DNA of 64,000 nt from Clavelina lepadiformis (taxonomy: Eukaryota; Chordata; Ascidiacea; Aplousobranchia; Clavelinidae), in the NCBI RefSeq assembly GCF_947623445.1, contig NC_135241.1:19284501-19348500 (forward strand), read 5' to 3'. A program made the translations under genes and the position numbers. Positions within the stretch are counted from its first letter, which is position 1. Every line of letters begins with the position of its first letter. Of this stretch, positions 51,190 through 62,055 are shown piece after piece. The notes under the pieces were generated by a model. That model worked only from the letters and a program-made list of their open reading frames with translations. It was not told where the DNA came from and made no database searches.

Positions 51190-53496
51190 TCTGATGCCTG
51201 TTTCAAATATGGTAACTTTTAAACGTCTTGTCGAAGTTGTCTCTACTACAAGTTACTTTATACCCAACGTTTAACTTGTTTTATTCAAGAAATTTCCCTG
51301 CATTTCTTTTCAAATTTTCCGTTTCGACAAAGATATTTGATGAAGTTACATACATGTCATAGATTGCGCATTTAATCCATATAATATACAATGTAATTCT
51401 TCAATAGTGCTCTATAACGTCCGATATAAATTCTCTGACACTTCTTAAAAACGAGGGCCATGCCATGAGCATTGTACTGTACGAAAACCTGCAAGAGTAC
51501 GGCAGGCCAGCGGTCACTCTGTAATTTTTTTCGAAGCTTTTTCCCATTTTGTCGAAAACTCTCTTGCTGATTGTTTAGTTATTGACTTATTGTCCATGAT
51601 CTTGGACCTGGTTTTAGGGAAATGCCTTAATAAAGCATAATCAATATTTACACTATTTTGATAACATGCAAAATTCCACATAAATGGAGCCGGGTCGACA
51701 CAAAGGTATTGTCTTAAACAAGACCTGGACAGGAAAAACGTGAAAATTGGTATTTTAGTAATGACCCCATTATATCAAATCATTTGATCAACATCGCATC
51801 TACCCCACAAAATAAGTTATCAACCAATCCTAAATTAAATACAACTCGTAACTCTTGCCCACAATGTCTTTACTTTGTTTGCTGAAGCTCAACCCATGAC
51901 TCGTTTACAGTACATTCTATGTAAGAATAGCCAAAAGTATACCTACAGCGTTTGATTTTACTCGCAGCACGTCCAGTTCGTTTACACTCCTTTTCACGGA
52001 TGGTTAACCCAAAAAATAATTGACTCAAAGTTCTGTGCAGCAAAAATTTTAGTCAAAACCTGTGCATGACGCTAATAGACTACGCTGACGATAGGGAAAG
52101 AGCGTATACACCTCCTGCACAGCAGTTGGCTAAATTTTGCGGAAAGCAGCAGTTGGAGTGCGTTCGTCGCAACTGAATGTGGAAATACTGCAAGCAAAAC
52201 TACTATTGTTCCTAAAATCATCAATCAACTTTTCTAGTTGCATGTAGATGCCTAAAGCTCACAACCTCCCAAGTTCATAATTTAAAGTTGAGTGCGTAAT
52301 ATGCTTTTCTGTCTTGTATTGGCTAACACGTTAAGTACAAAACTAATCTGCATATTCTGTAGTCAATTCCAACTCAAAATCGTACAATTCCCTGGGCGCT
52401 TATCTTAAAGTTTGGTTAATTGCTTTGGCATTTTCTCACGAAACATTTCGTCTGTCTTACATCAACTCATGATAAAAGATGAACACAGAAAGCTTTTCAC
52501 ACAATAGTGTGACAATGCGGCATAATCGGAAGCAGGCCTTAGCTCAATTGATTAAACAACAAACAGTTAGTATGTTTGCTGTTAGTTAGCAGCGGCTGTA
52601 TATAGCTTAGCTCGCTCTACTGTAAAGCAATGCGCAGCATGTAGTTCGATGTTATTTCCTATAATGACCACTGTTGCTCTTATTCTTTTGAAATCATTCT
52701 TTGATTTTATCTGCAGCGCCAAGCCAATAGCTGAATCATAAGTAAACAAGCTTGCGTGAAACTTTTCAAAATTTAATTCTCCCGATTAATTATGTCCGAG
52801 AATGATGCTTCAGAACAAAAACAATCCTATATAATCCAGAAATTTTTAGGTCGTGTAAAATTTCGGCGCGAGAAAAACAAACTGATTACTTCATTTCTGC
52901 AAGGCATTTAAATTTTTACACGGTCAAACAGAGAGAAACGTGCGCTCAAAAGGGAAGGAAATAATCTAATCAATGCGTCAACTACTTTAAAAGGTCAACC
53001 GACACGCACTCCAAGTAAAATAATGGGCTTTTATTCTACGTTTATAGGGTAGTTTATTTTCATAGAACCAGACTGAGTTGCGTAGGCCTAGATGTTACAA
53101 CTTTGCAGCCATGTCATTTTTACACTTCCAACATCATACATTGCCCGACCTAAGATACCGTACAGCAATGTTCTCCGTTTTATAAGAAATCAGTAAATAT
53201 GTTGTGTGATTGAAAACGTTACACGGAGTGATCGAACCAATGATCATTTCAAATGAACCGTTCACTTGCAGCAGGCGGCGTAGAGTAAATTTTGGGCGCC
53301 CAGGGCAGTTTGAACTATTGCGCCACTTATTTACGATAAATGTTGTCATAAATCCAACTAGTAGCGTAGGCCATTCAAGACTGCTTTCAAAAGAGGAAAG
53401 TTTTTAAAAAGCTTGCTATAAAACTCCCGCAATAAACCACCTCGCCTGTGCGCCTATGACAAAAGCCGAAACTTTGCCCTGGGCGACCAGATAGAG

Positions 53497-53693
53497 CAGG
53501 GGTGGGCAAACTTGTTCAATGAAAGAGTCACTTGCGGAAAACTACAAACACCAGTGAGCCGCAAAATCAGTAGTGACAATACAAATACGGTAAACAATGC
53601 ATGGATAATGAACAATAATGGATGTTACTATTCAGCTAGACTGCTAGAAGAGCTAAAAAAACATGTCGGCGAGCCGCAGTTTGCCCACCTTTG
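53497..53693. mobile_element. hAT-like MITE, 197 bp, 8-bp target duplication
   Basis: The left end is CAGGGGTGGGCAAACT and the right end, reverse complemented, CAAAGGTGGGCAAACT. It is flanked by AGATAGAG on both sides (53489-53496 and 53694-53701). CAGGGGTGGGCAAACT is a well-known hAT (Charlie-type) end. GAGCCGC near both ends is typical subterminal sequence. Confidence 0.92.
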
Positions 53694-53924
53694 AGATAGA
53701 GCGTTATAAGCCTATTCCAGCAAAATTAGTTTCTTGTACGGTAGCTAGGCTACATAAACTCATTGTCTTTTGCGATAGAAATAACGATGTTGCTTATTGC
53801 AGACTACATGCGTGTAAAGTAGGCAGCTGTTTTACCAAGAACAACTTCCTTTATGACACTAACTTACAGTGCCGGATTTACAATGTAGCAAAAGTAGCAT
53901 TTGCTACGAGCCTCGCGCTTTTGG

Positions 53925-53939
53925 CCCCCCCCCCCCCCC
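53925..53939. repeat. Poly-C tract (15 bases)
   Basis: An uninterrupted run of 15 C follows CGCTTTTGG. It lies just after CAGTGCCGGATTTAC (53867 on), a sequence resembling the end of a DNA transposon, but no matching opposite end was found. Confidence 0.7.
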
Positions 53940-55797
53940 ACTAAAGCCATCTTCTCACAACAAAAAATAAAATGAAAAAACAAAAAATCTATGAGAAGAA
54001 TATAGTAGCATTGCAATTGATTGTAGTAACTTCTTACCAGGGTTCATGCAAAAGTTGCAGGGGAAAGAAAGTCCGTAATAAATTTTAGGTAAAACATTGG
54101 TCAAACAGCTTCCAGTTACTTTTATTATAAATGTTTAAGCCCGTCTCTGCATTTGCATAAACAAAAAACTGGTTTTATATGGACAAATATTAAATGAATT
54201 TACTAAAGAGCTCAATGCGGGGTTGTTGATGACGTTTGTGCTGTTATTTGCTAATAGAGGCTACCAGTTTATACAATTACCAACAGCGGCATTTAACACT
54301 ACTTATCACGAAATCTTCAAATCAATTTTGACGTGTTAGGGCCCCGCAAATTTATTGTGCTGCTTGCCCCGCATGTGTTTATTCCGGTCCTGCTAACTTA
54401 TATCACAAAAATCAAATTAACGGACCCGAAAAAATTCCCCAGTTTATACAGTGCTTCTACATTAGTTCGAAGCTGTAGAGTAAAGTATAGCCTAATCAAA
54501 CTACGTACGCCTAGGGCTATATTGTTATTGCAGGAAAATATGACAGATTATTTCACCGGAAACTAGTGCATAATCAAGTCGGTGAGCTACAAAATGGCGG
54601 TAATGGCAATGACCGTAACTAACTTAATGTTTTTATTTCTATTACACAGTAGGCTTGCGCTATTAATGGAATCAGATTAGCATTGTTAGCATAAGCTAAT
54701 AGTAACTTTTTTCTACACGAGTTCCTACCTTTATACCAACGTCTAAATAATCCGAATTCCGAAGCTTAATTAAAACCCTAACTGAAGCAGGCCGATTGGT
54801 AAATACTAAATTTCATTTTAATAACTAGCCAACTATTTACTAAACTAACGTAACAGCTGATTTCCAAAGCTCTCCCGTGATGTCAACCCTGTTTGAGAGG
54901 CTAGGTTCTTACGGCTTGACCCAAAAATTAAAAGCCTGTCTTCCAAGATTTTTTTTCCGAGTATAAAAATTTTTGAAAGGAAAATATTCAAAGTGTTCCA
55001 GATAGGCGTTTATAACCGTTTAGAACAGGAATAATCAGGTATGTTGGGAACGCTGAGCTATTGTTGTAATGTACATTTCATGTATAGGTGAACAGAAAAA
55101 ACGTGTGAAATTACAGCAAGATTACGTTAAACCTATAACCGAAACTAAAATATAACCACCGAAGAATTAACAAACACAAGCTAGGCAACTAAGATTTCAC
55201 CAAATAAAAAATCAATCGAGTCGTTCAAAGATCAAACAAACCTTTGTCAACCCGAGAATAATTATTCTGATAACATTTTGCCACTTAGCTTACATCCAGC
55301 AACCACCACACCACGCCGATACCAGGGCTACAAAATTATGCAAGCGTTCCTTTCATTTAATTCCAAAAACCAAATAGTCCGAATTCAAAGCTAGTTATTT
55401 CTATTTATATCGTGAATTTGTAAAGTAAGCAGTTAGTGTGAACGAAATCTATGAACTTTACAACGTGTTTTACAAGATGTTTATGATGGTTTGAATGGGA
55501 CATAGAAATCCTTTAAGTGAGCTGATGGATTTTCATTTTTTTCTTGCTTGCTTGATTTTAAAGGAAGTTTTTATTTGAAGGAACGGAGAAAAAGTGGGCT
55601 ATAGGCGGTAATGACGAGCGCGTCTAGCGTTGTTACACGTGATACCCGTTATGCATGCTAAGACCTATTGCCGGTTTAAGAAATGGCTTAAGATTGAATT
55701 ATAACGGTACCATTGAACCTAGTTTAGTCTATGCCGTAGAGGCGTAGATTTGGATTGTCGGAGTGCAAAGTAGCTTATATGTCCATTTTCAGCAAGA

Positions 55798-55895
55798 TCT
55801 TGCAGTTTTGGCTGCGCCAAACAATTAAAAAGGATAAGTGCGGTGCGAAGAAATACTCAGATGCAATGAAAGTGCGCAATAACACAGTAATGTAG
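55798..55895 (+). repeat. Direct repeat A, copy 1
   Basis: AGATCTTGCAGTTTTGGCTGCGCCAAACAA... GTGCGGTG... CTCAGATGCA... ACACAGTAATGT recurs at about 56338-56447 in the same orientation with substitutions and an insertion. Confidence 0.6.
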
Positions 55896-55956
55896 GTTAC
55901 ATAGGCCTAATTTGAAATATTAAAACTTCAAATCAATTGAAAATTGAATCTAAAGT

Positions 55957-56205
55957 TCTGTACAAGTCATTAAATGCAAAATAATGGCTGAACGGGGTCT
56001 AGGATAGTATAAAGTGCATGACCAGATGACGTAACAATTTGAGTAGCTGGGGTTTAATGTGCAAAAGCATCCTGTGGTTGTGGACTTCTATACTAGACCC
56101 AAATAACGTAGGCCTACATTAAATGCGGCACTAAAGCTCATAAAAAGCAATAGGTTATTGAGTGTGGGTATGCCAAGCTCTGTAGACTTGTGGCCTGTGG
56201 ACCGG
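55957..56205 (+). repeat. Direct repeat B, copy 1, interrupted by a MITE
   Basis: TTCTGTACAAGTCATTAAATGCAAAATAATG at the left and AGCAATAGGTTATTGAGTGTG...TATGCCAAGCTCTGTAGACT at the right match one continuous stretch at about 57239-57330. The sequence between includes the 55995-56100 MITE. Confidence 0.6.
55995..56100. mobile_element. Second copy of the GTCTAGTATACAA MITE
   Basis: The core AACAATTTGAGTAGCTGGGG and CATCCTGTGGTT match the element at 16079-16180. Ends are GGGTCTAGGATAG and CTATACTAGACCC. It is more diverged at the left end than the first copy. Confidence 0.75.
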
Positions 56206-56337
56206 TTGTGATTGTACAGTGTACTTGGGGTCTAGTGCACAATGCAGGATACATTGAGTAGGGTTGGTAACGTTACGTACAGAATGGGGGTAGTATGAAA
56301 GGAATGGCCCAACTGCAGTGTATGGCCATTTAAAACA

Positions 56338-56447
56338 AGATCTTGGATGCGCCAAACAACTAAAATGACAAGTGCGGTGTGCAAAAAAGCTCAGATGCAT
56401 TGGAAGCGCGCACTTAGGTGTGCAAGTGCAGTTACACAGTAATGTGA
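56338..56447 (+). repeat. Direct repeat A, copy 2
   Basis: It matches 55798-55895 (AGATCTTGGATGCGCCAAACAA, AAGTGCGGTGTGC, CTCAGATGCAT, ACACAGTAATGTGA). Confidence 0.6.
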
Positions 56448-56500
56448 TTGTAACAGATTGTCATATTCCATCTTTAAATCACAAAAATATAGATGCTTTT

Positions 56501-57214
56501 CGAGTTACTGCTGCCACTTTTTTGTGTGGAAAGATTTTTTTGATCGCTTGTACTTAACAATAAAAATTGTTGATCCACTTTGATTGTTTTTTAAATCACA
56601 AACATCCTGGGCATTAGATGGTAAAGATTTCGCTCAGGTGAGTTGCATATGAACTCCTTAACACGCTAAAAAAAAAAATTAAAAATACGTTGCCCAGCTT
56701 TATTTTACAGTGGTTTGAATCCTATGCACTGAGCTTGTCTCGTATGACGTCTAGATACGTGGTCAGCGAAGAATGCAATGTAAAATTCGTAGGAGTTGGC
56801 GTGTAATTTGTGTTGTGCTACATGGGCTAATTTATTTGGTCAAGCAAGCAAAGTTAAAAATAATCAACTTGAAGTAAATACAAACCGAATTATTACATTC
56901 AAACGCGTTGCAGGTACTACGCAAGCTCTTACGCATTTTTCGTTGCATACTACACTGACCACGTAACATGGTGTCGAACTTCGTATCGAAATAGTCCAGT
57001 GTATATAACTCAAACCACTAAAATAATAACTGGGCAATATATTTTCAAATTTTTTTTAGTGCGTAAAGGAATTCATATGCAACTCACCTGAACAAAATCT
57101 TTACAATCCAATGCCCAGAACGCTTGTAATTTAAAAAGGAATCAAAATGGGTCGACATTTTCCATTGTTAAGTAAACGCAGTCGAAAAAATTTTGCCACC
57201 CTGACAGTAACTCG
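56501..57214. repeat. Long imperfect palindrome / foldback element, about 300-bp arms
   Basis: The left arm (about 56501-56812) and right arm (about 56900-57214) are inverted copies. Examples: CGAGTTACTG at 56501 against CAGTAACTCG ending at 57214; CTCAGGTGAGTTGCATATGAA against TTCATATGCAACTCACCTGAA; GTTGCCCAG against CTGGGCAAT; ACGTGGTCAG against CTGACCACGT. The loop is about 90 bp. No coding frame is seen in the arms. Confidence 0.8.
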
Positions 57215-57238
57215 GGAAGGGTATGATGAGTGCACAGA

Positions 57239-57330
57239 AGTTCTGTCCGAGTCATTAAGCGCAAAATAATGTACTGAAGATCATGAAAAGCAGTATTGAG
57301 TGCGCCTATGCCAAACTCTGCAGTCTGGTC
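57239..57330 (+). repeat. Direct repeat B, copy 2 (uninterrupted)
   Basis: TTCTGTCCGAGTCATTAAGC, then GCAAAATAATG and AAAGCAGTATTGAGTG...TATGCCAAACTCTGCAG correspond to both halves of copy 1 without the MITE and adjoining sequence. Confidence 0.6.
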
Positions 57331-58271
57331 ATTTTGAAGGGGTGATCATTGATGGGGAATCCTCACCAATGTTATCATTTTCAAAAACCATGCCAGCAAC
57401 AGCTTACCAATATTTTTTTCTACTAAAGATAGTAAGTAGACGTAATTGTGTTATGGATATTCATGGCCATAGATCAAGTCTATACCAAGTTGGTATTACC
57501 AACCCCAATCATTTGCATTGAAAATTAAACTGCATGCTCACAGTCACACACTAAAGTTCAGCATCATTAAGCGAAAGCATTCCAACAAATTATATTTATT
57601 TGAGATATACTTATTGTATGCAAAATATTTAGCCTCATAACTAAAATATGTTAATGTGTGCTCTCAGGTTCAGGTTGGCAAGCATTTACTTGTAAGCACA
57701 ACTGCCAGGTGTTTATTTGATTGTTATCATTAATAGATGGCCATCTAGCTCGAAAACTGTTTAACTTTACGCGATTACTAGATGCGACACTTCGGCGATT
57801 AAAATATTTCTAACATAGCAAGACATTCCTTTCTCTCTCTGTATAAGTGACTCTCCTTTAACTATAGCAGTAAGCAAAAAAATGGAACATTTACAGGTCT
57901 AACCCCTGTCATTAAACCAAAAAAATAGCATGAAAGGTGTTGAATTTGTATGAATACTGAAGGTGGGTTTGTTCAATTGGTTAAATATTTTACAAAAAAT
58001 TTTTAACATGTTGAACAGTTTCCTTTAAAGCCGATATTGTGTGATTTATAGTAAGCCCTAATTTATAGTACCCTAAGACAAGTAATTGAACATTTACAAC
58101 CTAAATTCTTGTCCATCAAACGTCCCACGTCAAGGAAATACTACACATCAGCTTGAATTTAAAATGTAACTAATTGATTGTGAGGAAACAATAACCGGCT
58201 TTAATAATTGATTTTTGGAGCATAGTCAAGCCACGTTATACTGATAGGGTACGTGTAGCTTCACTTATAAT

Positions 58272-58623
58272 CAGGGTTGCCATCGGTCTCAACTCAAAAA
58301 TAAGCACGACTAGGAAACGAAAGACGAATATCACCTTAAAAAATGCACAACAGGAGAAAACAACCAATGTTCCTAACAAAAAAACAAAAAAAAACGAGAC
58401 ACTATCTGCATGTTTTAAAATTTTGTATCTCTTTGGTACAAAATGGTATACTAAAGGTGTCAAAATGCCCAAAATACGAAACTCTGCCCTAAAAATAAGA
58501 CGAAAATAAGGACGCAAGTGAAAATAAGGACATTTCTTAGAAAAAAGGAAAAAAACATTTTCTAAGACACGGACCTTCAAAGTAAGGACAAATCTTAGAA
58601 ATAAGGACGGTATGGCAACCCTG
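58272..58623. mobile_element. hAT-like MITE, 352 bp, 8-bp target duplication
   Basis: The ends are CAGGGTTGCCAT and, at the right, ATGGCAACCCTG, perfect 12-bp inverted repeats. CTTATAAT flanks both sides (58264-58271 and 58624-58631). Internally AATAAGGAC-type motifs recur several times toward the right end. There is no transposase frame. Confidence 0.92.
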
Positions 58624-60809
58624 CTTATAATGCTGTATTGGGTATAATGTATTAATATAGAAAAAGTGTGTCGTTTGCATCAGGGTACGGTAAAAAGAAA
58701 TTGCACCAGCACATTACCTTCATATAAAAAAGTTTCCATTAGTTTTTCGCACAATTATTTAAGTAAGCACAGAAACATATTGCACAAAGACATGTTACAT
58801 CGAAACCATAGTCAATGTGTCAGTACATATAGTAGTCTGTGGATGTATATTTACTTTACCGAAATACTGTAGTTAACAAGAAGTATTTCTTTATCTCATT
58901 TCTATTGATGTCATGTTAAAAAAATTGGATAGAAGTTAATGCTAGGACACAAGCTCGGCTAATTTAAGATAATGTTTGAAGGCATAAAGTTTAGCATCGG
59001 TTTTTTATAATGTGTTACCTAGCACTTGCATAGGTCAATGTGTAGATGCAATAGTAGGCTATACTGTATCTATTATTTCCAAGGAATGTGTAATTTTGGT
59101 GACCTTTTTTGGACAAACGAAATGTTTTTGAAAAATTGCATCGCTATTTGGGAAGACAAATTGTGAAAGAATTCAAAAACCTTTATGAAGAATAACATAA
59201 TTTTTAGAAAATGGAGTGGTAGTATTTTTAACATGTAGCAAAATGCTTTGTTTGTGGTTTTTAACGAGGACAAATCAATATCTTTACATGACAACACAAT
59301 AGCGAAATACTTTCATCAGTGTAACATAACAAAGACATTTTGCATCCTATCGGATAAAGGTACAATGTACTGTTTGTGAAGTAGTTGTAAACGGCTGAAC
59401 CAATAAAAATAAATAAAGTTACACACATGTAAGAAATCAATTTAAAAAGAACTTTTCCATCAGAGAAGAAATACGACATCCACGGGATGACCCACTCCCT
59501 AGTTTACAAACTTACGTCAAATGTATTTTTGATATGACTTAGCGACATCATCATTGACATAGTCAGGACATGTCTCACTATTCTGTTGTTTTGACTGAGA
59601 AATAACATAAATTATTCTTATGAAACAAGTCCTATTGTGTAGATTAGTTTTTATTCTAATCCTGTATAAGATAAATTGTATAGGGTGGTCACGTAAAGCG
59701 AAGCGTAATAGGTTTTCTACTTTTGTTAGTGCAGCATATCTTGCAAAACACTAAAAGCCTAAAAGGAAGACTTGAAAAGATCCTTGTTTACATATATGTA
59801 TTATAATTTTGAAATTTAACACTGAATATTATATTTCAATTCTTTGAAATCAGACTGAAATGTTTGTTTAATGTAGGTTAATACTTTGCTATTTGAACAA
59901 CCGGCTTGCCAAATCAAACACCCCAAGATTTAATCTTTGAAAGTGGCTATTTTACTAAAAGTTGAAGAAGGTGGCACAGCTCATTGTTGAAGATAACAGA
60001 TTAATATAGAAATAAAATTGAGATGTTCGGATGAGGTAGAATTCGTAGTAGACATTAACCTACGATATCGCATTCTATCTGCAGGAATGGTTACATTATG
60101 CCTGGATAATTGGATGTTTGCACAGTCTTTCGCTATATTTTACCAGAATAATTACTCAGAGTTTTACTCTTTTTGTTTTTTTATGCCGCTGGTAAGAAGG
60201 TTTTGAGTTTTTAGAAATTTTTTTACATGTCTGCCATAGAACTTCCTTTTCTTGCTATTCTTGGGGTATGTTTACTTCTACGTTTATTTCTGTTTTACCT
60301 AGAAATTGGAGGTGAAAATTTATAATTCACCACCAAGGACAAATTGGTAGGCTATGTACATCAACGAAAAAAAGATTTATGAATTTCTTGTTTTCATAAC
60401 ATGCTAAAGCTATCTCTAACAGTTGTCGGCTTCCTAATTCAGGAAGTAAGTGGAGATAAAAAGGAAGCTGCGAAAATTTGTTGCTAACAGAGGTTGCTGT
60501 CACGTGATCTGATAAGTGGACTATATGTCCTCACTACTCCTAACCTGTCATCATTGTACACACTTTTCTGCATTTGAAGTCATCGTGTATCGGTCGTGTA
60601 TCACGATAGGATTAGGTTTGGGTCGGGAAAAATGTTAACCTTTTGTGGATGATAGCTTCACAAAATTATGGAGGAAATTTATAATCGAATTGGATATATT
60701 AACTTGTAACATTTATTTATCAATTTACAATTCTGTTTAATACATTCCATCAGTGTAGAAATTTGGGATATCTTTTGAAATATAATTAAGACAACATCAG
60801 GTACTGGCA

Positions 60810-61511
60810 ATGAAGAACATTGACTTTCTGGGCAAGTTGAAGTCATTAACGGAGCAAACAGACTTGATGACTGTGACATCTGAAAAAAGATGTAAAGAGT
60901 TCATGGATTCCTATCAGGCCGCTCTTCAGGTCCGTGGTGACAAGATGGAGGAGGACTTGGCATCTTACATCACTTTACATGAGTCAGCTGCAAAGAGCAA
61001 CAGAGATGTTCAAGAAACTATGAAAATAACTGAAACTCTGAAAGCTGAATTAAAGAAGATGAAAAGAGCAAAAGAGGACACAGAAAATCAGGATGCTTTG
61101 ACTCAGAGCAAAATCCTTAAATTAAAGGAGCTTCTTGATCAGGAATCAAGAGAACAAGATGACCTTGTGAAGTTAAATGAAAGTAAACTTCGAAAAACGG
61201 AGGCGAAGATCAAATTACTAAAAGAAAGCATGGACCTGACCTTAACATGCTTAGGGTTGGAAGTTCGACCACTTAAAGACAACAGAATTCAATTTGTGTT
61301 CCGCAATATCTCTGAAGTTAATTGTGACCTTACTGTTTTTGTCATAATACAGCTAGTTGACCGTGTTTACAAGGTATTAGAGAGTGAACCAAATATTGCT
61401 GCTGATCAACTTAAGAAGATAGAGGATACGTTAAACGAAACCAATAATCTCTCCAAGTTTGTGTACCATATGCGTTCTATATTAAGAGATGAAGCATTAA
61501 AAACTACCTGA
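60810..61511 (+). CDS. SPC25: Kinetochore protein Spc25 (NDC80 complex), intronless
   Basis: This is a 233-residue single-exon frame (human SPC25 is 224). A long coiled coil spans about residues 35-145 (KAELKKMKRAKEDTENQD, KLKELLDQESREQDDL). A globular C-terminal domain begins LTCLGLEVRPLKDNRIQFVF and ends ETNNLSKFVYHMRSILRDEA. That matches the Spc25 RWD-like domain with the typical L-G-L..., QF.F..I and NN...F....R pattern. SPC25 pairs with SPC24 to anchor the NDC80 complex to the MIS12 complex and CENP-T at the inner side of the outer kinetochore. The start at 60810 follows CATCAGGTACTGGCA, which could include a splice acceptor. The last residues RDEALKTT are followed directly by TGA. UPF1 begins 544 bases downstream on the same strand. 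Confidence 0.9.
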   Translation: MKNIDFLGKLKSLTEQTDLMTVTSEKRCKEFMDSYQAALQVRGDKMEEDLASYITLHESAAKSNRDVQETMKITETLKAELKKMKRAKEDTENQDALTQSKILKLKELLDQESREQDDLVKLNESKLRKTEAKIKLLKESMDLTLTCLGLEVRPLKDNRIQFVFRNISEVNCDLTVFVIIQLVDRVYKVLESEPNIAADQLKKIEDTLNETNNLSKFVYHMRSILRDEALKTT

Positions 61512-62055
61512 ATGTGGAACCATCATTATGATATCGTGAACTTTTGTTATGTGGCTTCGTCTAACACTAATTTCTCCCATGTGGCCTTTTTTAGAAAGTG
61601 CGAGTGCAACTCTAACTTTCATCTGTAGCCTGTGCCCTTCACTGCACCTTTGCTTTGGCTCACGGCATTTGTGCAGGAGCACACCTGGGCGATGGTGCGG
61701 AAGAGTAAATTTGAAAAAATTTAATAATTTATTTCTAGTATCTGTGAGAATTTTTGGATGACGTAGGCTGTACAAGTGTGGACTTAATAACTGCATATTA
61801 AGTACTTTATTTCATCACAAACTTATCTGACTGTTCCTGTCTATCTTAATTTATAATTCTGACCAAGCAATTTCTACTTTTTCGGATTAATTGCATTATC
61901 TTAAGATGTTTGTATATATATGTATTAGTTGTTAAACATGTTGATATTCAATGTAAAACTGCCTGTCTAAATGTAAATCATTTTTATAGAGTATAAACTG
62001 CGTTTGCAAAACCTGTATATTTTTACCAAATAGGTTGTACATAATAACTGCAATT
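61512..62055 (+). other. Short spacer between SPC25 and UPF1
   Basis: SPC25 3' UTR plus UPF1 upstream region. No canonical AATAAA was found. TTTTTACCAAATAG at about 62020-62033 resembles a splice acceptor 22 bases before the UPF1 ATG. Confidence 0.5.

Larger units (their letters stand above)
51190..60809. other. Gene-free, repeat-rich spacer between sulfotransferase copy A and SPC25
   Basis: About 9.6 kb without a recognisable gene on either strand. It holds two hAT-like MITEs with exact target duplications (53497-53693, 58272-58623), a 15-base C tract (53925-53939), nested direct repeats and a MITE (55790-57340) and a long imperfect palindrome (56501-57214). The remaining sequence shows nothing I can name. 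Confidence 0.6.

Noticed and set aside
53867..54360. CAGTGCCGGATTTAC, a transposon-like end followed by a C tract
   Set aside because: No inverted partner end was identified, so it was not listed as an element.
58236..58580. 114-residue hydrophobic frame on the minus strand
   Set aside because: It falls inside the hAT MITE 58272-58623 and shows no known domain.
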